Positions 35,373-43,466 of a stretch of DNA of 50,399 bases are shown one piece after another. A model generated the notes under the pieces. That model made no database searches, had not been told where the DNA came from, and saw only the letters and a program-made list of their open reading frames with translations. Origin of the DNA: Bacteriovoracaceae bacterium (GTDB lineage Bacteria; Bdellovibrionota; Bacteriovoracia; Bacteriovoracales; Bacteriovoracaceae); NCBI GenBank assembly GCA_023137315.1, contig JAGLPP010000088.1, positions 1 through 50,399 on the forward strand. The letters run 5' to 3'. Position numbers and translations under genes: made by a program. The stretch's first letter is position 1; every line of letters begins with the position of its first letter.

Positions 35373-36041
35373 GGATTTTTTGAGTTCAGGCATCTGATCC
35401 ATCCCACTTACACCAAGTATCTTCATTTTCGATTTTCCGGATTTGTCCCTCTTGTAATATTTAAAAAATTTCACAAGAATTGGAACAATCCCCTTGTATT
35501 TTTTCTGGAGCCCGACCAGATTTGTAACTCTGTAAAGACCGATTTTTCTCATCTCGTCAGTTGTAAGCTCCTCCTCGTGAAAAACCGCAATAATCTTGTC
35601 ATCCCTCTTTTTCCCGTCCATGGCCCGAATAACACCTATTGGCCGTATTCGGACAACACTTCCAAGCGGTTTTGACGGACCAAGAACAATAACATCCATT
35701 GGGTCACCGTCACCCGCTACCGTTCCAGGTATCATTCCATAATTGGCAGGATACGCAAGATAATCAACAAAACGAAGCTCTCCGTCCTTTTTATCCCAGT
35801 GAAGAATTCCATCCTTTTTCACTTCCCATTTCTGGTTGCTGCCGGCAGGAATCTCAACCACCATATTAATGGTTCCATCTTCATTATGCGTGGGTATTTC
35901 GTTGAAATTCACACCAATAAGATAATGGTCATTATTATCAATTTTATAGGTCAGATTCTGCGCCAGTTTTCTGGGGGATTTATGCGCACAGGACAGCAAT
36001 AAAAATGGCAAGATAAAAATCAGTTTCAGTTTCATTTTCAT
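35361..36041 (-). CDS. Lipoprotein inorganic pyrophosphatase (family I)
   Basis: Family I pyrophosphatases hydrolyse pyrophosphate and are normally cytoplasmic. Here the enzyme is preceded by a lipoprotein signal: FLLLSCAH with Cys18, counting from the ATG at 36039-36041 (a TTG at 36053 is an alternative). The enzyme part has MVVEIPAGSNQKWEVKKDG, LAYPANYGMIPGTV, GDGDPMDVIVLG with the metal-binding Asp pair, and RAMDGKKRDDKIIAV with the third Asp. The family's His after IP is Gly. Activity therefore looks possible, but the location would be the periplasm or outer membrane. It overlaps the ammonia-lyase gene tail to tail. Confidence 0.85.
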   Translation of the reverse strand: MKMKLKLIFILPFLLLSCAHKSPRKLAQNLTYKIDNNDHYLIGVNFNEIPTHNEDGTINMVVEIPAGSNQKWEVKKDGILHWDKKDGELRFVDYLAYPANYGMIPGTVAGDGDPMDVIVLGPSKPLGSVVRIRPIGVIRAMDGKKRDDKIIAVFHEEELTTDEMRKIGLYRVTNLVGLQKKYKGIVPILVKFFKYYKRDKSGKSKMKILGVSGMDQMPELKKSLFQ

Positions 36042-36061
36042 TTTTTTATCCAATTTTCAAA

Positions 36062-36595
36062 TTAGCGAATCAAAGCGTAAAGCCTGGCATCAATATAGTT
36101 GCCTTCCTTGAAGAATCTTTTTCGCATATATCCTTCAGGCTCAAACCCGGCTTTTAGAAGTACCTTGGTGGACGCTTCATTATTGGCAAACACCCTGGCC
36201 TGAATTCTGACTATTTCAAAACCACTTTCTTTAAAAACCCATTTGCAGAATTTTTTTATACAATTAGTCATAATTCCTTTGTTCCAATATGATTTGGCGA
36301 GCCAGTATCCTATCTCGGCCGCATGATCATTTCTGCTTGTCATACTCATAAGACCAATACCGCCGATTAATTGTCCCTCTGTTGTTCTTATCGCCAAATT
36401 TAAAGGAGTTCCAAAACGCCTCGTTTCCTCCTGAACAGCATTAATCCACCAATCAGCTTCACGATCACCGTATGGAAACGGAATTGCCAACGTATTTTCA
36501 AATATTTTACGCTCCTTGAAATGCTCAATATAATCTTCCTTGTCTTCAGTTGAAATTTCAGAAATATAGACTTGGTCATTGACGTTTATCCGCAT
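36062..36595 (-). CDS. GNAT N-acetyltransferase (RimJ/RimL-like)
   Basis: A 177-residue acetyl-CoA-dependent acetyltransferase. Blocks are YGDREADWWINAV, LAIRTTEGQLIGGIGLMS, AAEIGYWLAKSYWNKGIMTNCIKKFCKWVFKE (acetyl-CoA-binding region, with a diverged pyrophosphate loop) and ARVFANNEASTKVLLKAGFEPEGYMRKRF (motif B). This last pattern is typical of the RimJ/RimL branch, which acetylates protein N-termini or small amines. The start has GGAGG at six bases. It is divergent from the dCMP deaminase gene and upstream of the pyrophosphatase on the same strand, 20 bases apart. The target is unknown. Confidence 0.88.
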   Translation of the reverse strand: MRINVNDQVYISEISTEDKEDYIEHFKERKIFENTLAIPFPYGDREADWWINAVQEETRRFGTPLNLAIRTTEGQLIGGIGLMSMTSRNDHAAEIGYWLAKSYWNKGIMTNCIKKFCKWVFKESGFEIVRIQARVFANNEASTKVLLKAGFEPEGYMRKRFFKEGNYIDARLYALIR

Positions 36596-36667
36596 ATACT
36601 ACCTCCGCGATTAAGCTTATCTTACAATTATAATAAATGCCAGAAGCTAACTGGAGAGGAACGAAAA

Positions 36668-37123
36668 ATGAACATTAGCTGGGATGAATATTTTATAAAT
36701 ATTGCCAAACAAGTGGCCACGAAATCAAAAGATCCCTCCTCCAAAGTTGGATGTGTCATGGTAAGCGGTGATAACAGACCAATCTCGTTTGGATACAATG
36801 GTTTTGTTTCAGGATGTGATGAATCCGAAATGACCCAGGAACGACCACTGAAATATCATCTGGTCATCCATGCTGAAATGAATGCTCTCATGTTCGCCGG
36901 AGGAACAGTTAAGGGCTCAAAAGTTTATGCCACCCATGGCCCATGCGAAAACTGTCTTAAACATCTCATGCAGGCCGGTGTAAAAGAGATCATCTACGAA
37001 AAACCTGGAATCATGAAAGAAAGGGGAACACCAGATCAACGCGAGGCAATCAAAAGACTTTTAAATTCAAAAGATGTTATCTGCAGAAACGTCAATGGAA
37101 CAAATTATTTGAACGAAATTTGA
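36668..37123 (+). CDS. Deoxycytidylate (dCMP) deaminase-like protein
   Basis: A zinc-dependent deaminase of 151 residues, predicted to convert dCMP to dUMP for thymidylate synthesis. The zinc motifs are VIHAEMNAL (His and catalytic Glu) and HGPCENCLKHL (Cys pair). The N-terminal MNISWDEYFINIAKQVATKSKDPSSKVGCVMV is the classic opening of dCMP/ComEB-type deaminases. The chosen ATG has GGAGAGGA at seven bases. A general CMP/dCMP deaminase is also possible. It is monocistronic, divergent from the acetyltransferase gene. Confidence 0.9.
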   Translation: MNISWDEYFINIAKQVATKSKDPSSKVGCVMVSGDNRPISFGYNGFVSGCDESEMTQERPLKYHLVIHAEMNALMFAGGTVKGSKVYATHGPCENCLKHLMQAGVKEIIYEKPGIMKERGTPDQREAIKRLLNSKDVICRNVNGTNYLNEI

Positions 37124-37152
37124 AATTCAGATGCTATAAGTCTGTTGGCATC

Positions 37153-37584
37153 TCAAGACGAGAAGTTGCCAAGTTCATCCAAGGTATGGAATAAAACATC
37201 TTTCAGATAGAAATTATCCCCATCTTCATTTTTGCCCTTACAATTTTTAAGCAAAGCACTATCGTCCATGGGCTCTACCGTTAATTGACAATTAGCTTTA
37301 AATTTCTTACCAAATTCTTTTCCTTCGACTTTCAATACAAAAAATTCATCCGTATCAAATCGTTCTGGCAAAATAACACTTCCAAAAAATTTCGCCACAC
37401 CCAGGAACTTATCAGACCTAATTGTTTTTACTTTTAAATCTTGAACATACGAATTTTTATCTTGCAATTTTAAAGTCACCTTACCACTACTGATAAAAAA
37501 TTCTTTGTTCTCATAGGTAAATGTATTTTTGGCCATTAGATTCAAAGACATCAATATGGTCAGAACCGCTATTGTTATTTTCAT
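37153..37584 (-). CDS. Small exported protein of unknown function
   Basis: I do not recognise this 143-residue protein. The ATG at 37582-37584 has GGGGGA seven bases upstream and opens a signal peptide MKITIAVLTILMSLNLMAKN cleaved near residue 19. The mature part is predicted beta-rich with charged turns (SGKVTLKLQDKNSYVQDLKVK, ILPERFDTDEFFVLKV) and two Cys (NCQL, KNCKG) that could pair. It lies downstream of the dCMP deaminase in convergent orientation. No enzyme motif is seen. Confidence 0.65.
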   Translation of the reverse strand: MKITIAVLTILMSLNLMAKNTFTYENKEFFISSGKVTLKLQDKNSYVQDLKVKTIRSDKFLGVAKFFGSVILPERFDTDEFFVLKVEGKEFGKKFKANCQLTVEPMDDSALLKNCKGKNEDGDNFYLKDVLFHTLDELGNFSS

Positions 37585-37706
37585 GGTTTTTCCCCCAGCT
37601 TGCATTCATCTGTGCCAGGAATTTATCACGAAAAATAAAATTGATCACCAAGAATAGTGCGGTGCGGTAAAAGTTTCACGGTTACAAACAAAACCTTTGG
37701 CAAAAA

Positions 37707-39527
37707 TTATGCAAATTCCCGCTTTAATTCAGTCCATAATTTTTTAATCGCAACGCTTGCAGCTCCCTTGCTGTAGGCAAGAACCGTTTTTCCTGCAATA
37801 AGAGCGTTATAAACATCCTTATCGAATGGAATTTCACCGATTACCTTTGAATTATATTGTTTTGCCACTTCCTTTATTCTTTGTGTCTGATCCGCATTCA
37901 AATCGGCCTTGTTAATGACCGTGACAGTTTTAATCCCAAAATGCCTGCTCAGCTCCAACACCCTCTCCATATCGTGAACTCCGGAAACGGTTGGCTCCGT
38001 AACGATAAGGACCATGTTAGCCCCTGTAATTGAAGCAATCACCGGACATCCTGTACCTGGAGGCCCGTCATTCAGAATATAATCGGCTTGATATTCCTCT
38101 GCCAGTTTCGAGGCATTTTCCCGTACCTTTGTAACAAGTTTTCCAGAATTTTCCGCTCCAATTCCCAGCTTTGCATGAGACATTAATCCGTAATCCGTAT
38201 TCGCCATGAACCATTTTCCCGATATTGATTCTTTTCCTGAAATGGAATTTGTAGGACAAACCTCACTGCAAAATCCGCATCCTTCGCAAGACATTTCATC
38301 TATCCTGTAGGATATTTCATTTGAATTCCCTTTATCGGTTTTAACCGCTCCATAATGACAAACCTTCTCACATAAACCACAGCCATTGCATGAGCTTGGA
38401 TCAATGGAATAGATATCACCACCAACAAAATCCTTTTCCTCAAATGTCACAGGACGAAGCAACAGGTGCAAATTTGCAGCATCAACATCACCATCGGCCA
38501 GAATTTTGTTATCCATCAACTCTGCAATGGAACCAACAACCGTGGTTTTTCCTGTTCCTCCTTTTCCGCTGATAACAACCAATTCCTTGTAGTGATGATT
38601 TGTGACAAGCCTTGGTACTGGAGGCTTGGCCGTTGTTGATGAAATATTTGTCTTATTTATTACAATCGGTGGGGATATATTGTTAAAATTCAATATACCT
38701 TCATAAATCCTTGAAAATATCTTGTGTAGATCGGGAAATTCCCTTACCAGAATTCCACCACTCGAATAAACCTCTGCATATTTTCTATCAAACGGAACCT
38801 TGCAAATAACAGGAATATTCATTTGCTTACAAAAATTTTCAATAATCCCATCATCCCCATATGATCTATTGATTACAACACCTGTAGGTATTTTCATTTG
38901 GGCCGTTAACGAGGCCGCCAACTCCAGATCATTTAGTCCAAAAGGGGTTGGCTCCGTCACCAAAATAGCAATATCCGAATCTTTCATTGCCATTACTACC
39001 GAACACGCTGTTCCTGGAGAAGCATCAATTATATTTATACTATCATCACTACAGTTTTCTTTTAATTTTTTAACAACCATTGGGGCCAGACTTTCCCCTA
39101 TATTAAGAATTCCATGACCGAAATAAAAAGGTTTGTTGGACGGTGACAATTGAATCCTTCCAACACCAACCTGCGCACTAGGTAACGCTTTTTCCGGACA
39201 AAGATATGAACATGCACCACATGAATGACAAAGCTCATTGAAGATCAGAATCTTGTCTTTTACCTTCGCAATGGCATTATATTTACAAATTTCAGTACAT
39301 TTACCACACCCCGTACAAGAGGATTCATCCCACACAGGACGTGGAGCGGTTACTTCAAAATTTTCTGTAAAATCAGCTCCTACGAACAAATTGTCATTAG
39401 GCCCCTCAACATCACAATCAAGAAGCCTGACTTTTTTATTGCAACAATCGGATAAATAATATGCCAGATTTACAGCGATTGTAGTTTTTCCAGTTCCACC
39501 TTTACCACTTGCGATAACAATCTTCAT
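37707..39527 (-). CDS. Tandem MinD-type ATPase/ferredoxin fusion protein
   Basis: Two full MinD-superfamily ATPases, each with an inserted two-cluster ferredoxin domain, are joined in one 606-residue chain. First half: Walker A GKGGTGKTT (8-16), Cys 71/74/77/81 and 100/103/106/110. Second half: Walker A (321-329), Cys 380/383/386/390 and 414/417/420/424. Each half also has the switch-like DASPGTACSV or NDGPPGTGCPV block and VTEPT. Such proteins normally occur as two adjacent genes beside NifX-like and orange-protein genes in Desulfovibrio and other anaerobes, where they are thought to insert or move metal clusters. Here they are fused by a linker at about residues 285-314. Confidence 0.93.
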   Translation of the reverse strand: MKIVIASGKGGTGKTTIAVNLAYYLSDCCNKKVRLLDCDVEGPNDNLFVGADFTENFEVTAPRPVWDESSCTGCGKCTEICKYNAIAKVKDKILIFNELCHSCGACSYLCPEKALPSAQVGVGRIQLSPSNKPFYFGHGILNIGESLAPMVVKKLKENCSDDSINIIDASPGTACSVVMAMKDSDIAILVTEPTPFGLNDLELAASLTAQMKIPTGVVINRSYGDDGIIENFCKQMNIPVICKVPFDRKYAEVYSSGGILVREFPDLHKIFSRIYEGILNFNNISPPIVINKTNISSTTAKPPVPRLVTNHHYKELVVISGKGGTGKTTVVGSIAELMDNKILADGDVDAANLHLLLRPVTFEEKDFVGGDIYSIDPSSCNGCGLCEKVCHYGAVKTDKGNSNEISYRIDEMSCEGCGFCSEVCPTNSISGKESISGKWFMANTDYGLMSHAKLGIGAENSGKLVTKVRENASKLAEEYQADYILNDGPPGTGCPVIASITGANMVLIVTEPTVSGVHDMERVLELSRHFGIKTVTVINKADLNADQTQRIKEVAKQYNSKVIGEIPFDKDVYNALIAGKTVLAYSKGAASVAIKKLWTELKREFA

Positions 39528-39545
39528 TTAATCTTCTCCTGTATT

Positions 39546-39875
39546 TCAACGACATCGCTTTTTCTTCTGACAGTATCTGCTCTTGGTAGTGTAGTGCCCC
39601 CCTGCAATTTCCATCCCAAAACCGCCAATAAGTACTCTACCAACCTTTTCCCTTGCGCCGTTGATTATTCTTTGCATGGTGGCACGGGAAACATTCATCT
39701 TCACGGCAGCATCCTGTTGATTCATATGTTCAACATCTATCAGACGTATTGCCTCCAATTCCTCATGCCCCAATTGAATAATCTCCAATTCAGTTAACGG
39801 AATTCCCCGAGGTTTAAAGAAATAATTTTCAAACTCTCTTTCAATAAATCTTGACTTGATTCCGAAAGATGCCAT
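39546..39875 (-). CDS. DUF134-family DNA-binding protein
   Basis: The 109-residue sequence has YFFKPRGIPLTELEIIQLGHEELEAIRLIDVEHMNQQDAAVKMNVSRATMQRII, the DUF134 core: a winged or sigma-region-4-like helix-turn-helix (Q-Q-D-A-A-V-K-M-N-V-S-R-A-T). A C-terminal C-x6-C (CQKKKRC) could bind a metal. DUF134 genes recur beside MinD/ferredoxin ATPases and NifX-like proteins. It is a natural candidate for the repressor of its own operon. The ATG at 39873-39875 follows TGATG at the end of the oxidoreductase; a GTG one codon earlier is possible. Confidence 0.83.
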   Translation of the reverse strand: MASFGIKSRFIEREFENYFFKPRGIPLTELEIIQLGHEELEAIRLIDVEHMNQQDAAVKMNVSRATMQRIINGAREKVGRVLIGGFGMEIAGGHYTTKSRYCQKKKRCR

Positions 39876-41212
39876 CACATTCCAACATTGGCTGCTTCGG
39901 CAGCGTTAACCAATTGGTACGCAATTGGTGATGCCGTCAATGCAGGGTGCGTTCCCAACTGAAACATGGCAATATCGTCCGCTGTGGATTTACTTAAAAT
40001 AAGAGAGCTTATCAGATTGATAACTTCTCCTGAGCTATATGCCCCGGAAACCTGGCCACCCAATAAGGTTTTTTCGCATTTATCAAAAATCAGCTTAACT
40101 TTCATCTGTTGCATTCCTGGCATCGCTCCAGGATGGCGATTCGGGCCTTCAGCTTCACCCGTTATAATATCATATCCCTCTTCTTTGGCTGCATGCTCTG
40201 TCAGACCAGCACAGGCAAACGCGGTATCGCTTAGTGCAGTTGAAAAAACACCTATCGTTCCATTAAACGCTCTTCTAGTGTTATACAAATTTGCGCCTGC
40301 AATTCTCGCTTGTATGGCCGCAGTCGATGCAAGTCTTATTTTACTCGGCTTTCCTGTAAAAAATGAAAAACTGTCTGCACAATCACCACACGCAAAAATA
40401 TCAGGAGCACTTGTTTTCATATTTTTATCAACCCAAATCCCACCTGACGGCCCCATTTTCAATTCCATCGATTTTGCAAGGTCAATATTTGGAACTGCTC
40501 CAATCCCGAGGATTACACAATCTGCATCTATTACTTCCCCGTTTTCAAGTTTGACACCCTTGACATTTTCTTCTCCAACAAATGCCTTTGCACTTCTGTT
40601 GCATTTTAGCGATATATTCTGCGAAGTAAGAATGTCATTTACCTTGTCGCTTATTTCCTTGTCGAACGAAGTCATCAGACATCCCGGCAACATTTCAACA
40701 AGTGTTACGGAAATTTTTCTGTTTTTCAGACATTCTTCAGCAAACTCCACTCCAATGAATCCACCACCAATAACGACAAGATTCTTGGTATTGGTTAGTT
40801 TTTTAAAAATATCACCAAGATGATCCACATTCTTGTAAATCGGGAAAATATTATTTTTATCTATTCCATCAATTGGAGGTATGATCGGATTTGACCCCGT
40901 TGCCAATATAAGTTTTTCATAGCGAAAATCATCATTATCAACAGTTGTAACAATCTTTTCATCACTATCAATCGAAACAACCTCCGCAACTTTTAAATCC
41001 ACCTTGTTTGTATCCAGTACAGCATCCGGAATAATATTTTTTTCCATTCCTGTCACTGTTCCAAAAACATATGGAATCCCGCATGGGATAGGCACTTTGT
41101 CCTCTTTTCTTATCAAAAGAATACTCTTTTCCTTGTGATATCTTCTTGCAGTAATAGCAGCAGTCACACCGGCCGCACTTCCACCAACAATAATAATGTC
41201 ATAGTTTTTCAT
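39875..41212 (-). CDS. CoA-disulfide reductase/NADH oxidase-like flavoprotein
   Basis: A FAD-dependent pyridine nucleotide-disulfide oxidoreductase of 445 residues. The FAD motif is DIIIVGGSAAGVTAAITAR; the single redox Cys is in VPIPCGIPYVFG (about residue 44), as in CoA-disulfide reductases and NADH oxidases/peroxidases. NAD(P)H binds at NLVVIGGGFIGVEFAEE, and IFACGDCADSFSF completes the FAD site. The C-terminal dimerisation domain ends with THPALTASPIAYQLVNAAEAA. In this operon it could supply reducing power or persulfide handling for cofactor assembly. It follows a NifX-like gene by 12 bases and overlaps the DUF134 gene. Confidence 0.9.
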   Translation of the reverse strand: MKNYDIIIVGGSAAGVTAAITARRYHKEKSILLIRKEDKVPIPCGIPYVFGTVTGMEKNIIPDAVLDTNKVDLKVAEVVSIDSDEKIVTTVDNDDFRYEKLILATGSNPIIPPIDGIDKNNIFPIYKNVDHLGDIFKKLTNTKNLVVIGGGFIGVEFAEECLKNRKISVTLVEMLPGCLMTSFDKEISDKVNDILTSQNISLKCNRSAKAFVGEENVKGVKLENGEVIDADCVILGIGAVPNIDLAKSMELKMGPSGGIWVDKNMKTSAPDIFACGDCADSFSFFTGKPSKIRLASTAAIQARIAGANLYNTRRAFNGTIGVFSTALSDTAFACAGLTEHAAKEEGYDIITGEAEGPNRHPGAMPGMQQMKVKLIFDKCEKTLLGGQVSGAYSSGEVINLISSLILSKSTADDIAMFQLGTHPALTASPIAYQLVNAAEAANVGM

Positions 41213-41224
41213 TTCAACGCCCTT

Positions 41225-41563
41225 TTAGTGGTCACAAACATTGTTACCTGTTTGCAAACTGTTATTTATATAATCAAGAACCGCTTTTTGTGGATCAGTC
41301 TCATGAACTCCAACGATAACCTTGACTCCGTTTTGACCAAAAAGTTCCTGGGCACGTTGTCCCATTCCTCCTGCAAGAACTATACTGGCACCTTGTTCTC
41401 CAACCCACTTTGGCAAAACACCGGGTTCATGCGCCGGAGGTTGCACATCGACACGATTTTTAATTGATTTACCATCTTCATCAATTTCAAAAAAGGCGAA
41501 TACTTCACAATGTCCAAAATGCATACACAACTTGTTACCTGCAACTGGAATAGCTATTTTCAT
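41225..41563 (-). CDS. NifX/NafY-superfamily (dinitrogenase Fe-Mo cofactor-like) protein
   Basis: A small cofactor-binding protein of the FeMo-co biosynthesis superfamily (NifX, NifB C-terminus, orange protein). The 112 residues show MKIAIPVAGNKLCMHFGHCEVFAFFEIDEDG, VLPKWVGEQGASIVLAGGMGQRAQELFGQNGVKVIVGV, and a Cys/His-rich end (NNVCDH). The CMHFGHC motif is typical of members that bind metal clusters. It sits second in the operon, after another member of the superfamily. No nitrogenase genes are visible, so a role in a non-nitrogenase cluster, such as the Mo-Cu cluster of the Desulfovibrio orange protein, is more likely. Confidence 0.88.
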   Translation of the reverse strand: MKIAIPVAGNKLCMHFGHCEVFAFFEIDEDGKSIKNRVDVQPPAHEPGVLPKWVGEQGASIVLAGGMGQRAQELFGQNGVKVIVGVHETDPQKAVLDYINNSLQTGNNVCDH

Positions 41564-41602
41564 TTTTCACACTCCAATGTTTAAATTATATACTTATGGC
41601 GA

Positions 41603-41965
41603 TCAGGCCCAATGTCCTTCCACGTTTGAATCGTTCAATTCCTTCAACTGATTTTTGGAATAAGAATCCAAAGCCTCCTGAATCGTACAATTAGAAGCAA
41701 TATAGATTTTTATTTTTGCAGTAGTAAGAACCCTGAATGCCTTTGGCCCACAATTTCCCGTTATAACAACTTCAGCACCAAGATCAACAACATTTTGCGC
41801 CGCCTGTATCCCCGCTCCTTGTGCCGCAGAAAGATTCATGTTGTTATCATGCGCTGAACTGGTGGAATCATCAGTGTTGTAAAGGATAAAATATTTTGCA
41901 CGACCAAATCTATTATCCAATTGGCTCGAAAGCTCTTTACCTGTTGAAGTTACTACAATATTCAT
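41603..41965 (-). CDS. NifX-superfamily/orange-protein-like cofactor protein
   Basis: The first gene of the operon, 120 residues. The fold pattern is MNIVVTSTGKELSSQLDNRFGRAKYFILYNTD, GAGIQAAQNVVDLGAEVVITGNCGPKAFRVLTTAKIKIYIAS and an end EGHWA that is typical of one branch of this family. It has only two Cys (GNCGP and SNCT), so cluster binding, if any, differs from its neighbour. An AGGGG site precedes the ATG, and a promoter with a palindromic operator lies 32-61 bases upstream. The two NifX-like proteins may act as carrier and receptor; this is inference. Confidence 0.87.
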   Translation of the reverse strand: MNIVVTSTGKELSSQLDNRFGRAKYFILYNTDDSTSSAHDNNMNLSAAQGAGIQAAQNVVDLGAEVVITGNCGPKAFRVLTTAKIKIYIASNCTIQEALDSYSKNQLKELNDSNVEGHWA

Positions 41966-41977
41966 AAAATCCCCTTT

Positions 41978-42026
41978 TTGATATTTATATTATTAGAAAA
42001 TATGAGCATATGCTCACATATGTCAA
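41978..42026. promoter_or_regulatory. Divergent promoters sharing a palindromic operator
   Basis: The perfect 14-bp palindrome TGAGCATATGCTCA (42003-42016) sits between TTGACA (42021-42026) and TATTTT (41997-42002) on the minus strand, an 18-base spacer driving the cofactor operon. On the plus strand TTGATA (41978-41983), 17 bases and TATGAG (42001-42006) point to the DUF1007/NicO genes, with the palindrome at the -10 and start. A bound dimer would block both. The sequence resembles ArsR/SmtB-type metal-sensor operators; no such regulator is in the window. Confidence 0.7.
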
Positions 42027-42070
42027 GACAATCCTGCAGGGCCTTGTTAGAATAATTACGAGGTTAAAAG

Positions 42071-42643
42071 TTGAAACTATACTTAAAATATTGCCTTGCA
42101 GGATTATTCTTATTTTCAAATAATATTTGTGCACATCCTCATATGTTTGTAGATGTAAATCCCAAGATAGCTTCAATGAAAGATGGAAAAATTAAAATTG
42201 AAATTATCTGGTATTTTGATGAATTTACAAGCACCGGCCTGCTAATGGACTATGATGAAAATAAAAATGGTAAATTTGACAGGAATGAATCGGAATCAAT
42301 CAAAAAGGATTTTTTCAATAACCTGAAACGATTCAATTACTTTATTGACTTCACTCTCAACAACATAAAACAAAAAATTAACATCTCTGAGACCAGATTA
42401 CTTTTAACTACGACGGGTGAAGGAAAAAATAAAAGAAAACTTGTTACATATAAATTTATTCTGCATGGAGATTATTCAAAATCAAAAATAATTAATGGTG
42501 ACTTGTCCTTTTATGATTATACAATATACAGCGTATTGTCCCCTGGCGGAAACATGACATTCGGTGAAAAGATCAAGCCAATTTCAAGCAAATTCATTAA
42601 ATCAAAATGCCAATATATATTCAGTATAGGTGTCCAGCAATGA
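42071..42643 (+). CDS. DUF1007-family periplasmic protein
   Basis: A 190-residue exported protein with a signal peptide ending NNICA and the family opening HPHMFVDVNPKI directly after it. The body has IIWYFDEFTSTGLLMDYDENKNGKFDRNE, where the D-x-N-x-N-G-x-F-D-x2-E pattern resembles a calcium-binding EF-hand-like loop. DUF1007 proteins occur next to NicO nickel/cobalt transporters, as here. The start is a TTG with GAGG eight bases upstream. Its stop overlaps the NicO start. It probably handles metal in the periplasm for the exporter; the metal is not known. Confidence 0.87.
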   Translation: MKLYLKYCLAGLFLFSNNICAHPHMFVDVNPKIASMKDGKIKIEIIWYFDEFTSTGLLMDYDENKNGKFDRNESESIKKDFFNNLKRFNYFIDFTLNNIKQKINISETRLLLTTTGEGKNKRKLVTYKFILHGDYSKSKIINGDLSFYDYTIYSVLSPGGNMTFGEKIKPISSKFIKSKCQYIFSIGVQQ

Positions 42644-43461
42644 ACAGAAAAACAGTATTGATAATTGTGATATTGATTGCCTGTTTGTCCGGATGTGTGA
42701 TCCATTATTTTTTTGATTTTTCCATTTGGCAATACATCATAAACAAACAGCGTGAAATTAATCAAATAATCATAACTCACGTCCAGACAATAAAAAATGA
42801 TGGATTCAACGGTGCTATAATTTTCCGTCTGTTCCTGTTTTCGATTCTTTACGGTGTAATTCACGCCATAGGGCCAGGCCACGGAAAAACGTTATTAAGT
42901 ACATATCTTCTTAGAAAGGAAAAAGGATATTTAACCGCACTGAGTACGTCGACAATCGCATCAATTGCACATATCGGAAGCGCTGTCATACTGGCATTCA
43001 TGATAAAATATATTTTCGTTGGAATCGGTCATTTTGCCCGTATGAACATGATCTCGTATTTCGGCAAGGTTAATGGAGGACTCATTGCCATACTTGGAAT
43101 GATATTTATACTGACTGCACTAAGTAATAATTTTAATCTTCACTCACTGTCTCACAAGGCGCAAAACGATAAAATGATCGGGATCCTGGCCGGTTTTGTT
43201 CCATGCCCGGCATCCATGTCGATTATTCTTGTATCCATCTATCTTTCCGTTGCATACGTCGGCCTTGTTTCAGTCGGAGGAATTGTCATTGGAATATTCT
43301 TCACACTGCTGGTAATACAATTGCTCACCATTCTTTTTAAAGATCAGCTTTTAAATACATTGAAAAAATACAAATTAAAGGGTGAAAAAATCGGGAAATA
43401 TATATCCATATTTCAAGGTATGTGTTTTATCTGTCTGGGTATCATGTTTTTCAGATACTGA
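42640..43461 (+). CDS. NicO/RcnA-family nickel/cobalt transporter
   Basis: A polytopic transporter of 273 residues with the family motif YGVIHAIGPGHGKTLLSTYLL (read in two parts around GPGHGK) and a second GFVPCPASMSIIL block. About six or seven membrane helices are evident. The ATG at 42640-42642 overlaps the DUF1007 stop as ATGA. NicO members usually export nickel or cobalt, though some import; the His-rich cytoplasmic loop seen in RcnA is short here (NNFNLHSLSHKAQND). Coupling to the operator described above suggests metal-dependent expression. Confidence 0.88.
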   Translation: MNRKTVLIIVILIACLSGCVIHYFFDFSIWQYIINKQREINQIIITHVQTIKNDGFNGAIIFRLFLFSILYGVIHAIGPGHGKTLLSTYLLRKEKGYLTALSTSTIASIAHIGSAVILAFMIKYIFVGIGHFARMNMISYFGKVNGGLIAILGMIFILTALSNNFNLHSLSHKAQNDKMIGILAGFVPCPASMSIILVSIYLSVAYVGLVSVGGIVIGIFFTLLVIQLLTILFKDQLLNTLKKYKLKGEKIGKYISIFQGMCFICLGIMFFRY

Positions 43462-43466
43462 TTACA

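Noticed and set aside
39966-40823. 285-codon plus-strand frame opposite the flavoprotein gene
   Set aside because: It is the antisense of a well-conserved FAD/NAD oxidoreductase and reads as low-complexity Ser/Pro/Ile sequence without family motifs.
41225-41965. Nitrogenase system
   Set aside because: The NifX-like proteins suggested it, but no nifH, nifD, nifK or nifE/N gene is present and the neighbours match the orange-protein/MinD-ferredoxin context instead.
42640-42730. Lipoprotein signal at the NicO N-terminus (CLSGC)
   Set aside because: The protein is a polytopic transporter, so this segment is most simply its first transmembrane helix.
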